The translations under genes and the position numbers were made by a program. The notes below the pieces were generated by a model. It was given only the letters and a program-made list of their open reading frames with translations, searched no databases and was not told the DNA's origin. This document shows, piece after piece, positions 10,408-21,853 of a DNA stretch of 64,000 nt. Within the stretch, counting starts at the first letter, position 1. Each line of letters opens with the position of its first letter. The DNA is from Diphasiastrum complanatum (Eukaryota; Streptophyta; Lycopodiopsida; Lycopodiales; Lycopodiaceae), in contig MU831570.1 of assembly GCA_029204225.1 (NCBI GenBank), positions 1 through 64,000 of the forward strand, in the 5' to 3' direction.

Positions 10408-12469
10408 AGCCTTTTGGGCTAGAACGGGTATCTAAGCAAATAAGTATTCGATATGCGTATTTATATAATTCTACATACACAATATTGGTTTACTTCATGA
10501 AAGTAATGTTTTCAATTTATGGTTGTATGTAATGTTTAAGTAATGAAGGAGAATGACTCTCACTTGAACATCGTGCCACATTTAGAAGTTTGAGCTAGAG
10601 CCGTGGAGCTACTCTTTGGAGAAGCATATAAACAATCTCTTGACAAGATCCCTCATGACAAGGTAAGTTTTTTCTGGTTTTGCATCACTACTTCATTGGT
10701 TATTAGACAAAAACCTTAGATGCAAGCAAGCGTATCAAATGTGTATTTATTTGATTTCACATATACAATATTAGTTTACATAATGAAAGTATAAATATTT
10801 TGCACTTTATAATATTACTTTCAAACAAAGTTGAATCTAGTCTTATATGTGTGAGAACATTCCAAGGGTTTATTTTGAAAGACCATACACCGCAATCCCT
10901 TGAATACTTTAGACAAGTAGATATCTGAGTTACAAATAAATCAATCCATTTTAAAAAGTTTGTCCAAGATGTTGCGATTTTTTTTGGGAACAAGTGTTTT
11001 GATTAATTATGTCACTTCTATAAGTGATTGCATGGAGTCGAATATGTCAGCTTTTTAGGTATATTAATATTATTACATTTATGTTTTTTGATGTAGGAAA
11101 TGAGTATTGATGATGTGGAAAGATTTCCTAGCCATATGACATTCATGGAACTATTGAATGACAACTCTTCCACAAATGAGATTGTTTTCACACACGTTGA
11201 ATTGTCCACCCATGTTGAATTTCAAAATTACACTTTTTAATTAATTTAAATATAAATCTGATTAATATATTATCATTATAAAATTTTGACTTTGTTTTAT
11301 ATAGGAAAAAGAGAAAGAGAAACCTCAAATGTGTACTCATGAAGATGTGCGTTTTGAAAGAAGTATGCGAGCTCGAAAGGTATGCATGATCATCTTTTAT
11401 CTAAAGAGCACTTTTGGTACACGTTATGTATATACCTTTATAGTGTGTTTTTTTTCAGATGAGATAAAAAATGATGACGATGTTGAGAGAAAAAAGATTT
11501 CGTGAGATTACCAACAGATCACATAAGGTGAAAAAAGTCAAGGTAACAAGAACTTTTGTTTGAATAATCTTGATATTATGATTCAAATGTATTGTTTTCA
11601 AAATATTGTGCATCAAATTTATTTTGTAGAGCTTGTGTAAATCTTTGAATAGTAAGTGGGCTTTGGTTGAAATATTACTTCATGGAATGAATTTTATTCT
11701 AAGTGTGTATTCTGTAGGTGAATCACAACATGATTCACAGTTTGAAAAACCAAAATTTTGATGTTGCCAAAAATTTGCACGGTTCCAAAAAAGTCAAGGT
11801 ATTTTTAAGTTCTGGGTGCATCTTCAGATTTCTTTCTTCTACATGTTTATAGATTGTGATTTACATACTTTCTTTCAAAAACAATTTTGTCATTCATCAA
11901 AGTCATGACATGTGATTTATTATAATGTTCAGGTTATTAAACATGTGTCATGCTTACAGTTTTTTAAGAATTTCAGATTAAAGTCTTGTAGAGTACGTAT
12001 ATTTATCAAAAAGACCGTTTCGTATGTGTGTTTCAACTTAATTTGAAATTATGTCGTTTGTTTTTGGATAACAGGCCCTCCATGAGCTTGATTATGGCTC
12101 TAAAAATTAGAATTCAAATAATCAGCCAATGGTATGAAATATTAAAATGTTTAACAAGTTGCTCTTTTCTAAAATCATAATCAATATTGTGTTTTGACAA
12201 TTAATTTCAATGTGATTGTTTTGTAGGTGCGCGACCCAAAAATATGTGAACAAGATCAAGAGACTATTTTGATGATGTTTTTTAATGTCAAGACGATAAA
12301 TGAGCTTTATAAAAATCTTGGCAACTACTATTCATCAATCAAATTGTCAAGCAATCTAGTTTGTAGTACCTATATGGGCAATCGTAGCTCAGCTGACGTG
12401 AGATTAAGTATTGTGAATTATCTTCTAAAAGAAAAAAAGGTCATGTTGCAGAAACACATACCTGGATAG

Positions 12470-12830
12470 CTACTGGTAAAAGACGTCCATGTATCTGAGT
12501 AGACGTTCTTTGTTTTTACGAACTGTTTTCGTGAAGACATGTTTTTGCAAGACGAATTTAACATTCATCAGAGATAGTGTGCAATAGAGAGTTGACTTTA
12601 ACAAAGGGCTTTTGTTTAGAGATGTTCAATTTAATCGGGCGTATATTTTGCAATGCAATGTATTTATATTGAATGCTTTCTGAAAGGTTGTAATGACATA
12701 GTTGTGTTGGTTTCAGTTTAAAAAGTAACTATTTTTTCAGGCACAAGTTGGATTTTAGCATTCAATAGAGGTTGAACCTTGGTTCTCTAATTATATATAT
12801 TTGTTTTGTATCTTTGATATTTTTTATACA
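12470..12830. other. 3' flank of the multi-exon gene (copy 1)
   Basis: AT-rich and non-coding, following the terminal TAG of the last exon. It is probably 3' untranslated sequence plus spacer. No clear AATAAA was seen close to the stop. Confidence 0.4.
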
Positions 12831-12839
12831 TAAGATATA

Positions 12840-13260
12840 ATTTTTCTATCTAGAAAAGTGCGTGGGGCTTTGTGCTTTGTGTTTTCTATATAGGATAAAT
12901 ATTTTCTATTAAGTTTTTTATATAGGAAAGTCTGATTTTCTGGTTTCTTGTTTCTTATGTAGGAAAAAAAATTCTTGTCTAGGAGTCTAGACATTGCTTT
13001 TTCAAGATTGTCAAAGTAGGAAATTGTTGCACGTTTTTTAGAAACATGTCATATTTTCCTATTAAGTTTTCTATATAGGAAAGTGTGATTTTGTGGTTTG
13101 CGTTTCTTATATAGGAAAATATTTCCTCTCTAGGAATCTAAAATGTTGCTTTTCCTAGATTGTCAAAGTAGGAAACTGTTGCACTTTTTCTAGTTTTCAC
13201 TTTCCTAGTTGCATATGAATGCAACTAGGAAAGAACTCTTTTTTTCCTATCTAGAAACAT
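12840..13260. repeat. AGGAAA/TTTCCT-rich repeat array with hairpin (copy 1)
   Basis: The motif TATATAGGAAA and its relatives (CTAGGAAA, TTTCCTA, TCTAGAAA) occur in both orientations. Two diverged tandem units of about 150 bp can be aligned (from about 12899 and from about 13051), sharing TATTAAGTTTT, then ATAGGAAAGT, then GATTGTCAAAGTAGGAAA. Dense short motifs in direct and inverted orientation resemble the subterminal regions of some DNA transposons, but I could not identify terminal inverted repeats or a target duplication. Also at about 33350-33775 and about 56235-56625 (copy 3, interrupted by the copia element). Confidence 0.55.
13201..13232. repeat. Perfect hairpin, 14-bp stem and 4-nt loop (copy 1)
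   Basis: TTTCCTAGTTGCAT and ATGCAACTAGGAAA are exact reverse complements separated by the loop ATGA. The identical structure is at 33713-33744. In copy 3 the stem is split by the copia insertion (arms 56611-56624 and 63057-63070) and the loop reads TCAT. Confidence 0.9.
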
Positions 13261-13910
13261 GTCATATTTTTCTTGTAATTAACCCCTCCTACTGGTAATT
13301 AAGGTTGGAAATGTCAATCACCATTCATACATAAGTCAAATCATACTTTACTCTAGTTATAAGTAGGTTATGGGTTGTGGTTTTTCACAAAAATCTTAAG
13401 TTTTTATCCATTTTGAACTTTCAAAAAGATACCTTGGTAACTGAACATGATAAGGCACTGCATATATGTTATCTTACCACCACCTGATCTATTATAGTCC
13501 GCCAAGGACATGATGAATTTTTACTTATAGAGCAGGCCTTGCACCCAAAATTAGATTCTCAATATGATGAATGAGTCACATGACATTGAGAGCATCCTCA
13601 AGTCACAAGAAGGATTAGAGTGCATGTAGGAATATGCATCCATGAAGATGAATACCAAATATCACAATTTCTATAATATAATGATCTAGTACGAAGAGAT
13701 ATCTAAAGGTTCTTGGTGGGATTATCATATCTACATTGGGCATGCGTATGTTGATCTATCACGTGTCTTTATCCTATGATGAATTATTTGACTACATGAT
13801 AATGACTATACTATGATAGCTATGGAAGTAATGTGACCTATCTGATTAGGCATCCACTGTATGAACCTTTGATTAAGATGCAAAGTGCCATGTTTATTAT
13901 ATTGCTCTTG
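13261..13910. other. Spacer, no gene seen (copy 1)
   Basis: AT-rich sequence with only short frames such as 13833-14018, which is preserved in copies 2 and 3 simply because they are recent duplicates. No recognised domain, promoter or RNA. Confidence 0.5.
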
Positions 13911-16320
13911 GTGATAGAAACAACTTGCAAGTGCTGGTCAAAGAAAGGTTCTAACTTGGTCAATATGAGCTCACCCTCACAATTTAATAATCAATTTTCA
14001 CTTTTGTATGTTTTATAACTTGACATCTCAATTACTTGATTCATAGGTTGTGTCATTTCTTAGTAGAACTTCATAAATATTGGCCTATTCCAAATGTCTT
14101 TTGTCGCACTTGTCAAAGCATTTGACTTGAGTTTGATTATGAGCTCCCTTCTTTCCTTATCTTCCTTTGGATGCTAATAAGTGTGGGCTTATGAGCTTTT
14201 CCTTTTGAAATTCTAATGCAAGTTTGTTGTGTTTATCAAAGTCTTTGATTTGAGTTTGATTATGAACTCCCTTCTTTCCTAATTTCCTTCCTTTTGATGC
14301 TAGATAAAGTTTGGATGTCGTTAACTTTTAGCTTGGAAGTTTGAAAAACTTTTAATATTAGTAATTTTGGCTACAAGGTACCATATTAATTGTTCTAAGT
14401 TGTTGTATTGAAAGAGAATATGTCAATAAGGTGCTTGCCATATTGATACTATCCACATGTGCATAAGCTATAAGAGTGCAAAAAGACAATAACCTTGCAT
14501 GCGGCTATGTTAATGGTTTTCTTGGCAAGGGATTAAGCTAAAAAGAAAACTTCTATTTGGACAATAGCAACATGTTGTCTATGGTGTTGTGTAAATACAA
14601 GAATGGTGGGAGAGTTATGAATATCTAGCATTATCGAATAACTTTACTTTGGTCAATTTCCATTTGACTTCCAAACCACACTCCCCGGCCATTGAAGATC
14701 TTCCACATCTCCAAAGATGTGACCTGAGGTAGGAGAAATATCTTCGTTTCTACCGATAATCATCTATAGAGCACTCATATCTCTTGAAATACCCTCTGGG
14801 ATTAAAGATATACAGTTGTCATTAATAATTCTTATTATACTAAGACCTCTATAGGACTTAATTAATTCATTCACCATGATAATCAAGTCAATGATATTTT
14901 TCCATATGATAGCAAGATCTTCATGATAATAATTTGGTAGTGGATCTAGAAATGCTAGCTATAATATGGTGTGTCTAGTTGTAACATTTTCTAATTGCTT
15001 CCACACTAACATCTCAACCAAGCTAAAATATTGTTTGTTTCCACATTTGAGATGAGCTTTTTCCCCTGAGCATGTAGCAATGATCAACACATTTGATAGT
15101 TTTTCAAGTTAATTAACTCATATTTGAACCTATATCTTTCTTCATATAGGACCCTCATTATATTCCATTAAGATGCTTGAATTTGGTTGCTGGGAAGCTT
15201 GTCATTTTGTTGCATCCACATTGATCCTGCTGTTCCTATCACAATAGTTACAGGTGATTTTGGCGACAATTTTCCTATTGAGTATATAAACATTAACTTA
15301 TTTAATTGATGTTGTAGCTCTGTTATGAGATTATTCCACTTCTTGATCTTTTCTTTAGTTCTCTTATCATTTGCCAAAAAAATGGCTAACTTTGTCAAAT
15401 ATGACAAATCATTGAGATTCATTCATTATGATGATTTATGCGATTGAAAATTTTTTATATTGGTCATCAATAGTTTTTTCTTTTGCCATTCTTACTTTTC
15501 TTCTATCAAAATTTCAATAGAGCATTGTTCAATGACGGGTTTTGACAATCTGCGAATAAATTATTTGCAAGGTTTTCAATCTTCATTCTACCCATGGTTC
15601 ACTGATTATGTAGCACATGGCATGCCATGTAATATTAACTTAATTCTATCTCTAACTGCAAGAAGATGCTAACTAAACAGAAAAATTTCAATGGATTTTC
15701 ATGTGAACAAATAGGTTGATTGTGAGGACCTTAATGTGAGACAACTTTGGAAGTGACATTGGTTGTCTCCTCTCTATATTACTAATAATCCTCTCATTGT
15801 CTCTTGATAGGTGTCCTGACAGTTTCTAGCATATCTTTCTTCTATGGTATTGTGTCCTCTTTTTTTTTTTTGGTCGCAGTTTTATTGACTCATGGCAAGA
15901 AAGAAACCCGTGAAATGCCAAGGCCCTTTAATGACTTCATCAAATTGTGCAATATACCCCATTATGTTCTTGGTTCTAGTTTGGTGACCATGCTTTCTCA
16001 ATACCTTGTACGTCGAAACTACTTAAATAATGGGGATTGTTATAGATAAATTTAATTCCCTAAGAGACTAGATCAAACCAAAATTTTGTAATTTGTTTTG
16101 CTCTAGAACAATTTAGCACACATAATTCAAAATAATTGCACCATATTCCATATGTAAAACAAGTAACACAACTAAAAAAATAGGTTGGTACTTTCGCAAT
16201 CTACACAAACTTGAATCCTCACAAATGGATAAAATTGTTGTAATTAAAAAAGTAATAAGAACAACTAAAATTGGAAAAATATATTTGCAAGGATGGGACA
16301 AAAAAGAGGTGAAGAGGAGG
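13911..16320. repeat. Block R, first version (copy 1)
   Basis: This block is paralogous to 23118-25240 in the same unit. Shared phrases in order: GATAGAAACAACTTGCAAGTG; AGCTCACCCTCACAATTTAA; GGCTACAAGGTACCATATTA; CATTATCGAATAACTTTACT; GTAGCAATGATCA; TTGCATCCACATTGATC; ATGGGGATTGTTATA; CAATCTACACAAACTTGAAT. The two versions differ by many substitutions and indels, so this duplication is older than the tandem units. An internal repeat of about 126 bp (GAGTTTGATTATGA at about 14130 and 14256) is also present. No intact gene; the block is probably a decayed mobile element. Confidence 0.75.
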
Positions 16321-16500
16321 CACTGTTCACTTATGGCAAAGGAAAAGACACATTTCAAGAGGAAGGACAAATCCAAGGAGAAAGATAGATGTCTCATCAT
16401 CATCTAATAACAAGAAGAAAAAATGCAATGTCAAGTGCTATTATTGTGACAAGAAGGGCTATTTTGCTCCAGGACACCAAGGGATCATCAAGATTTGTAA
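16290..16500 (+). pseudogene. Copia gag zinc-knuckle remnant (copy 1)
   Basis: In the plus direction EEALFTYGKGKDTF resembles the basic stretch before the copia zinc knuckle (compare EEAFFTKGKFKGKGK in the intact element at 57276-61229). Shortly after, in another frame, CNVKCYYCDKKGYFA gives the first two Cys of a CCHC knuckle, with Tyr where His is expected. A frame change and stops separate the two parts. It sits at the end of block R, suggesting that block R includes copia-derived sequence. Same in copy 2 at about 36801-37011. Confidence 0.45.
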
Positions 16501-16930
16501 TAACCATTTACGCATCATTTTCTCAAATAACAACATATTATATTCAAATCTACTCATTGAAGACACATACTGAATGTAAAAGCCATATAACGTAGAAATA
16601 TCTAAGGAAGCAGACATTCAAATATGAAGAATCGAAGAACAACTATTCAAGTTCTATCGAAGAAAGTGTAATTGCCGAATATGATTAATATTACAATGAA
16701 TTGAAATACATCGTATTGTCTCACTCATTCATTTGGTGGTTCATCATTATCATTTGCCACATCATCATGCGACAAATCCGCCAAACCAAATGAATCTATC
16801 TCTAATTCTACCCAAAAATCTCCTATAGCTTCATCATTGATAAGCTGATCGTCAAAAGCTAATGGCAACAGCGATGACGAGTGAGATTGAGAAGGTGTGT
16901 CGTGTGTCATGGAACCATCCAATGAGATGC
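16501..16930. other. Spacer with one acidic minus-strand frame (copy 1)
   Basis: A 65-codon minus-strand frame (16725-16922) encodes an acidic peptide (SHDDVANDNDEPPNE at its end). It resembles no family I know and lies directly beside an LTR start, so it may be the tail of an interrupted gene or chance. It is preserved in copy 2 at 37236-37433. Confidence 0.3.
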
Positions 16931-17270
16931 TGTTAGAATAAGTAAGCTCGAGTTTCTCTTACAGTTCATGACTTTCCGTGTTTAGCAGTGATTTCGAGTT
17001 TTTTACTGCTTTTGTGATAGTATGCATGAGTGCCAGTTTGACGGCACACATAGTGTAAGTTGGGACATGCATCCCGTAATGGGGACTGAACTGCCATGTA
17101 GCGGTACCCCACAAAAATTAGACTGTGTATATGTACCTTTCAGTCTCTTTTGTTAATATAGTTTAGAAGTGTTCTTTTGGGTTGGTGTGTGATCTCTCTT
17201 CAATGCTTATCTGATTGATGTTAGATTGCTTGCAAATTAGCTAACTATACTACCAATAAGATCCTTGACA
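16931..17270 (+). mobile_element. Second copia LTR (copy 1)
   Basis: The 340-bp segment begins TGTTAGAATA and ends ATCCTTGACA, so it has the TG...CA termini of an LTR. A degenerate primer-binding site follows immediately, and gag begins about 1.25 kb downstream. No partner right LTR was found; the element is truncated inside integrase. Copy 2 equivalent: about 37442-37781. Confidence 0.65.
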
Positions 17271-17283
17271 AGGGATCAGAGTC
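17271..17283 (+). other. Degenerate copia PBS (copy 1)
   Basis: AGGGATCAGAGTC directly after the LTR end resembles the initiator-Met PBS TGGTATCAGAGCC with several changes. The position next to the terminal CA of the LTR supports the assignment. Confidence 0.5.
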
Positions 17284-18524
17284 TGGGAGTGGAGCAGTTC
17301 GGGGTTAGCTGGATGCCAAATTTTGGAAAAATTCGAAGAACAATTTACGGTTAGTCAAGCGAGCAATCGTTTGCAGGTGCAATAGAATTCAAGCTTCAGC
17401 ATAAAGCTGTTGGCTTATTTTGAGAGTAAAATCGGAAATTGTCAATTTTTGAGCCTGCTTTGGCATTTGTGCTTTGTGTGCACTCATTTGGATGCCATTT
17501 TTCAGAGCAATTTGAAGCAATGGGCAGTAAATATTAGGGCGACCTCAGAGAGTGCTATTTGGTCAGCCAAAAATATGGAAAACAGCTTTTTGAAAATTTG
17601 AAGAGCCCAAGAAACCCCAGTTTAGGGTTTGTATGGTCAAAACAATGGATCTTTCTCCACACAGAGACTTGTTTAGTGTTGTGAAAGCAAGGAGATGGGT
17701 GCCCTAGTATGATATAGGACCTGGTATAGGGTCGTGAGGAGCCGCGGACAGCAGACGGAACTGTATTAGTTCTTTGGAGAAATTTTGCCATAGCTAAGGA
17801 GCTTGAAAGATCTAAAAGAGGAGGAGGGAGCTCGCGGATAGCTCACGTATGTGGAAACAAGCATGTCATGTTGTGTGTGGAAAGGTCTAGTGCACGGAGG
17901 AGACATGTTCGATGCCCAAACATCTTGTGAGGATCATTGGATCAGGTCAACGGTTGTGATCGATTTTCCTGGGAATGATATAGAACCGTGGATTTGAAAA
18001 TATCCATTGGATTGTCAAACTTCAAATCTCACATTTCATGTGAAGGGGTCCGAAGGACAGAAGGGCCTTCAATTTCATAAAAAAATTTCAAGTTGAAAGG
18101 GACCCTGAAGGTTAAATTCATTTGAAGAAAAGTTTTTTTTCAAGGTGAAGAAATAGTGTATTTTTTTCAAAGGCCCTTATCTTTTAGCTCTTTTCTCCGT
18201 TTAAGGCTGTCCAAAAGCCAAAATCCTCCAATTTAAGGGTAGGAAAGTCGTGTACCCTGCAAGTACGGTACCTAAAAACATAGAGATTGCCGCAAAGAAA
18301 GTGTTTGGAGTGCGCCAAAAGTCTTTTCACCATTCCAGTGGGCAAGCAGTCAGGAGTTGGCGACGAAGGGCATTTCGGAGGATGACACCGATTTGGCTTC
18401 CGATTTGGTGGAAAAGCGGCAGGAGGTCCTGAAAATTTTTTGGTCAGACCTTAAAGTTAACTTTTAGAAGTCTAAATTGCTCTATAAGCTTGTCATTAGG
18501 CCTCATTAAGGCGCTATAGGAGCA
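17284..18524 (+). mobile_element. Copia leader (copy 1)
   Basis: Long untranslated leader between PBS and gag, related in block order to 7881-8525. It contains short non-conserved frames only. Copy 2 equivalent: 37795-39035. Confidence 0.6.
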
Positions 18525-19884
18525 ATGGCAAGATTGGGGGAATCCGTGGTTGGAGAAGCTAGTAGATTGAACGGGGTATCCAATTATAGCATTTGGAAAT
18601 TCAAAATGAAAAGTATTTTCATGGAAAAGGAGCTGTGGGACATAGTCACTGGGGTGGAACAATGACCAACTACAACTCTAGCCGATATTCATGCATTTGA
18701 CAAAAGAGCGCAGAATGCCTTATCCTTGATAAATTTGTCAGTGAAGGATCATGTCATTGCCCACATTAGTGAGGCTCTATCAGCAAGAGGCACTTGGGAT
18801 GTACTCAAAACACAGTTTCAGAAGGTGAACCTCTCTCGAATGATGTTTTTGAGGACCAAACTCATAAGTGTTTGCGTGGAGGAGAATGAGGGCGTAGGGT
18901 CCTATTTCACACGAATAAAGGAGTTACGAGACCAGTTGACAGCTTTTGGGGAGCCAATAAGAGATGTTGAGCTGGTTCACATAGTTGTAAATGGCATATC
19001 CAAAAATTTCCAAATGTTTGCAAGTGGCATTGCTTTGAGAGAGAGGCTACCAACATTTGAAAATCTTCATGGCATCATCCTACAGGAGGAACAAAGAAGT
19101 GAAGTGGTAAAAACTCGACTTTCCACATCAGAAGATCAAGCAATGCTAGTCAAAGGGAAGCATAAATCAAGAAGCAGCCCAAGAAGTTGAATGTGGAGGA
19201 TCAAGGATCCACATCAGGTAAGAAGAAGAAAGACAACTGTTTCTATTGCCAAAAGCCTGGACATTGGGCAAGAGATTGTTGCAAGAAGAAGGCGGATATT
19301 AAGAGGGGCAAAGTGAAGCAGTTGACCAATTGGTACGTGGACTCAGGAGCAACAAGACACATGACTGGCAACAAATCATGGTTTAAAAACCTGGAGCTTA
19401 TTGATGATGGAGATAGAGTTGTGCAGGCGAATGTGTTGTATGTTCCTGGCCTTCAGAAGAGTCTTTTATCTGTTGGTACAATGATAGATCATAAGTTGAA
19501 GGTGGAGCTCAACAACAAGAAGTGCCAGATCAAGGATGTGAAACGGGGTTTCAAGGTGATTGCTGATGGCTTTAGGGATAAAACTTGTGGTTTGTACAAG
19601 TTAAATGCTGTTGTTATGAAGTGCAATGTGTTAGCATCTACATCTATATCACAAAGTGATTTATGGCATAGACGTATGGGGCTTTTGAACTTCAAGAGCT
19701 TGAGGCTACTTCGTAAGCTCAAGATGGTAACAGGTCTACCTAGTTTGGATGACAAAGAAGAGTCCATTTGCAAAGAGTGCGAGCAAGGCAAGTTACACAG
19801 GAAGAAGTTCAACAAAAAAGGAGCAATAAGGGAAAAACGAGTGTTTGAGTTGATACACTCTGACCTATGTGAACCAATGAAGTA
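18525..19884 (+). pseudogene. Copia gag-protease-integrase N-terminal remnant (copy 1)
   Basis: The frame starts with an ATG at 18525. The gag N-terminus (NGVSNYSIWKFKMKSIF) is interrupted by TGA at 18663, and the UBN2-type gag body resumes in the same frame. A frame change near 19170 leads into the second frame, which holds the CCHC knuckle CFYCQKPGHWARDC, the protease active site YVDSGATRHMT, the gag-pre-integrase His motif LWHRRMG and Cys motif CKECEQGK, and the first residues of the integrase core (LIHSDLCEP). There the element stops; catalytic integrase, RT and RNase H are missing. The order protease-integrase marks it as Ty1/copia. It is not closely related to the intact element in copy 3. 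Confidence 0.85.
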
Positions 19885-20220
19885 ATGTCTATTGGTAAGG
19901 CATTTTATTTGTTAACCTTCATTGATGATTATGTAGAAATTCCAGATGATGAGTTTGTTGAATCTTCTGTTGTTCCCTTAATTGAGAGATTTGCATATGC
20001 TCTAGTCAATGTAGATGAAGTAGATACTGATATAGGGATTGAAGCTCAAGCATCCATGGCTTCAAATTATGAGCAAACTCTCTATCATTCTATAATACTC
20101 TCTAACTCTCTTCCAACTGCAACTCCTATTAATACATTAACTATACTCAATGTTCCTATATACTTTATAAATAATGACAGTTATGTTTCTTTTAATGATA
20201 TAGAAGATGTTTCAATATGA
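19885..20220 (+). pseudogene. Chimeric frame: integrase start fused to unknown sequence (copy 1)
   Basis: The frame opens with FYLLTFIDDY, the expected continuation of the copia integrase core (compare ATFIDDFSRYTW in the intact element). It then switches to VEIPDDEFVESSVV and a further 80 or so residues (many Ile, Asn, Thr) that do not belong to integrase. The switch marks a deletion or recombination breakpoint near 19935. The downstream part is of unknown origin. An identical frame is present at 40374-40709. Confidence 0.5.
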
Positions 20221-21625
20221 GAGAGGATGAAGTCCTCTCAATCTTTGCACAACATTTAACAGAATTTTCTGACTCTAATTGATTATACTTATAATGAACT
20301 TGAAAGTGAGATAGATTTTAATAAAGATGGCAACTGGAAATATGGCAAGAGGCCATATTTGATAAATTGAAAGCCTATGAAGAAACTTTGCCGACTGAGG
20401 AGGAATTTTTGGAATTCTAAAAAAAAATTCTTCCAAGGACTCAGTATATCCCCTCGAGCAGTGTAGAGGCCATTGGAGGACATGGCATTAGCAGAACAAA
20501 CATCGTTGAATTCAATGATCATGATTTAATAAGTAGATATTATATTGCCTTTGATATTGTGCAATTTTCTTTTTTCAATCAAATGTTGAAGTTTGAGGTT
20601 GTATTGTTATCTTTCATTCTAAATTTATTTGCTTGACTCTTTTACATGATGCTATTGAACTAGATTCCTTTGGTATGAGACATGGAGGCCTTCGAGGTGT
20701 ATCGCATCGGAGGAAAGATGTATATCTTTCTCATTATTTGAAAAACTTTCAAAACAATGAGTTTTGTATATAGTATTCATCTTCTAATCCATTTCCTGTC
20801 ACTATTATCTGTTAGTTTAGGAGGCCATACTTATTCAGAAGGAACATATAAAATAGTTTTTTGTGAAAAGGGATTTGGCCATTAAAATATTGGGTTATAC
20901 TCCCAATGATACTACAAAAAGATCATTTGCAATGGCCCTTTATTCGGGTTACATAGATATGAGCAAAAGGAAAAATTTAGAATTTTCGGATCCATATGAA
21001 AGGAGATGATTCTTAAGAATACCATCCACCAGAATATTGATGATGATGAAACTTAAACAATGTTCTATGATAGATTATTGTTATATTACAAGGATCTTTC
21101 TTTTGTTATGAATTTGAATGCCTTACAAAAGATCGTAACATTTGGCGAGTTTTTAGCTTGATACTTAAATTGTGCTCTTATGTAAAACCACTGAAAAAGC
21201 TAAACTAAATACTTATTTTTTGAATTGTGTCCACCATGATTTGTAGCTCTATGAAATGCTCCTCTTGCTTGCCAATGTGATTTTTCCATGCCTTGTGATG
21301 ACCAGATACCTAAGCTCCCATATTCCTTTGCAAAAGGCATGGATAACCATTATAGTAGGTAGGTATACTAGATGATGTTGTGACCCGTAGAAACCTTAGC
21401 CGTTTAATCTATTGCATGACGAATAACATAATGCCAAGTCTTCATTTTTTCTTTGTATTTTGGACGCACCTCCAAAGGTGAAATTTGCTTGCACCTCCAA
21501 AATTCTAATCCATGATAAAAGCATCACGATTCTGTCCATAAAATGGTTAAGAATTCTCATCCTCAAGTATCATATTAGCGATTCTGTCAAGAATTAATCA
21601 AAGAGGAAAAATTTAGACTTTTCAT
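20221..21625. other. Decayed coding-like region, unassigned (copy 1)
   Basis: Several stop-separated plus-strand stretches look protein-like: NKDGNWKYGKRPYLIN near 20320, KAYEETLPTEEEFLEF near 20370, FGMRHGGLRGVSHRRKD near 20670, LAIKILGYTPNDTTKRS near 20877. They may belong to one degraded gene together with the C-terminal part of the frame ending at 20220. I do not recognise the family. Copy 2 equivalent: about 40710-42105. Confidence 0.35.
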
Positions 21626-21631
21626 TACGCA

Positions 21632-21701
21632 GGGGAAGGCCCGAGACCCTGGGGCCTAGCGTGCAGGGCAGGCCCTAGCCTCAGGCGCCAGGGCCTTCCC
21701 C
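21632..21701. repeat. GC-rich imperfect hairpin (copy 1)
   Basis: GGGGAAGGCCC at 21632-21642 pairs perfectly with GGGCCTTCCCC at 21691-21701. The interior pairs imperfectly (CCTGGGGCCTAG against CTAGCCTCAGG). It is strikingly GC-rich in an AT-rich unit and lies about 80 bp upstream of the TATA box of the S1-like gene. The identical structure is at 42112-42181. Confidence 0.75.
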
Positions 21702-21778
21702 TCCTCCTCCCCCACGTAACCCTAAATATCATTTATCTCAAACCCAAGAATTATTTCAGGGTTGGCACTATAAAATCT

Positions 21779-21785
21779 CTCTCAA
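21779..21785 (+). promoter_or_regulatory. TATA box of the S1-like gene (copy 1)
   Basis: TATAAAA lies 75 bp upstream of the ATG at 21854 and is followed by a CT-rich leader (about 21800-21833), a common plant core-promoter layout. Same at 42259-42265. Confidence 0.5.
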
Positions 21786-21853
21786 CCCGTGTTGTATCTC
21801 TCTATCTCTCTCTCTCTCTCCCTCTCTCTCTTTCTGGCATAACATTTGCAAAC

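Noticed and set aside
13833-14018. Short frames conserved in two or three copies (for example 13833, 22289, 26101, 27555 and their duplicates)
   Set aside because: The copies are so recent that conservation says nothing about selection; no domain or splice context was found.
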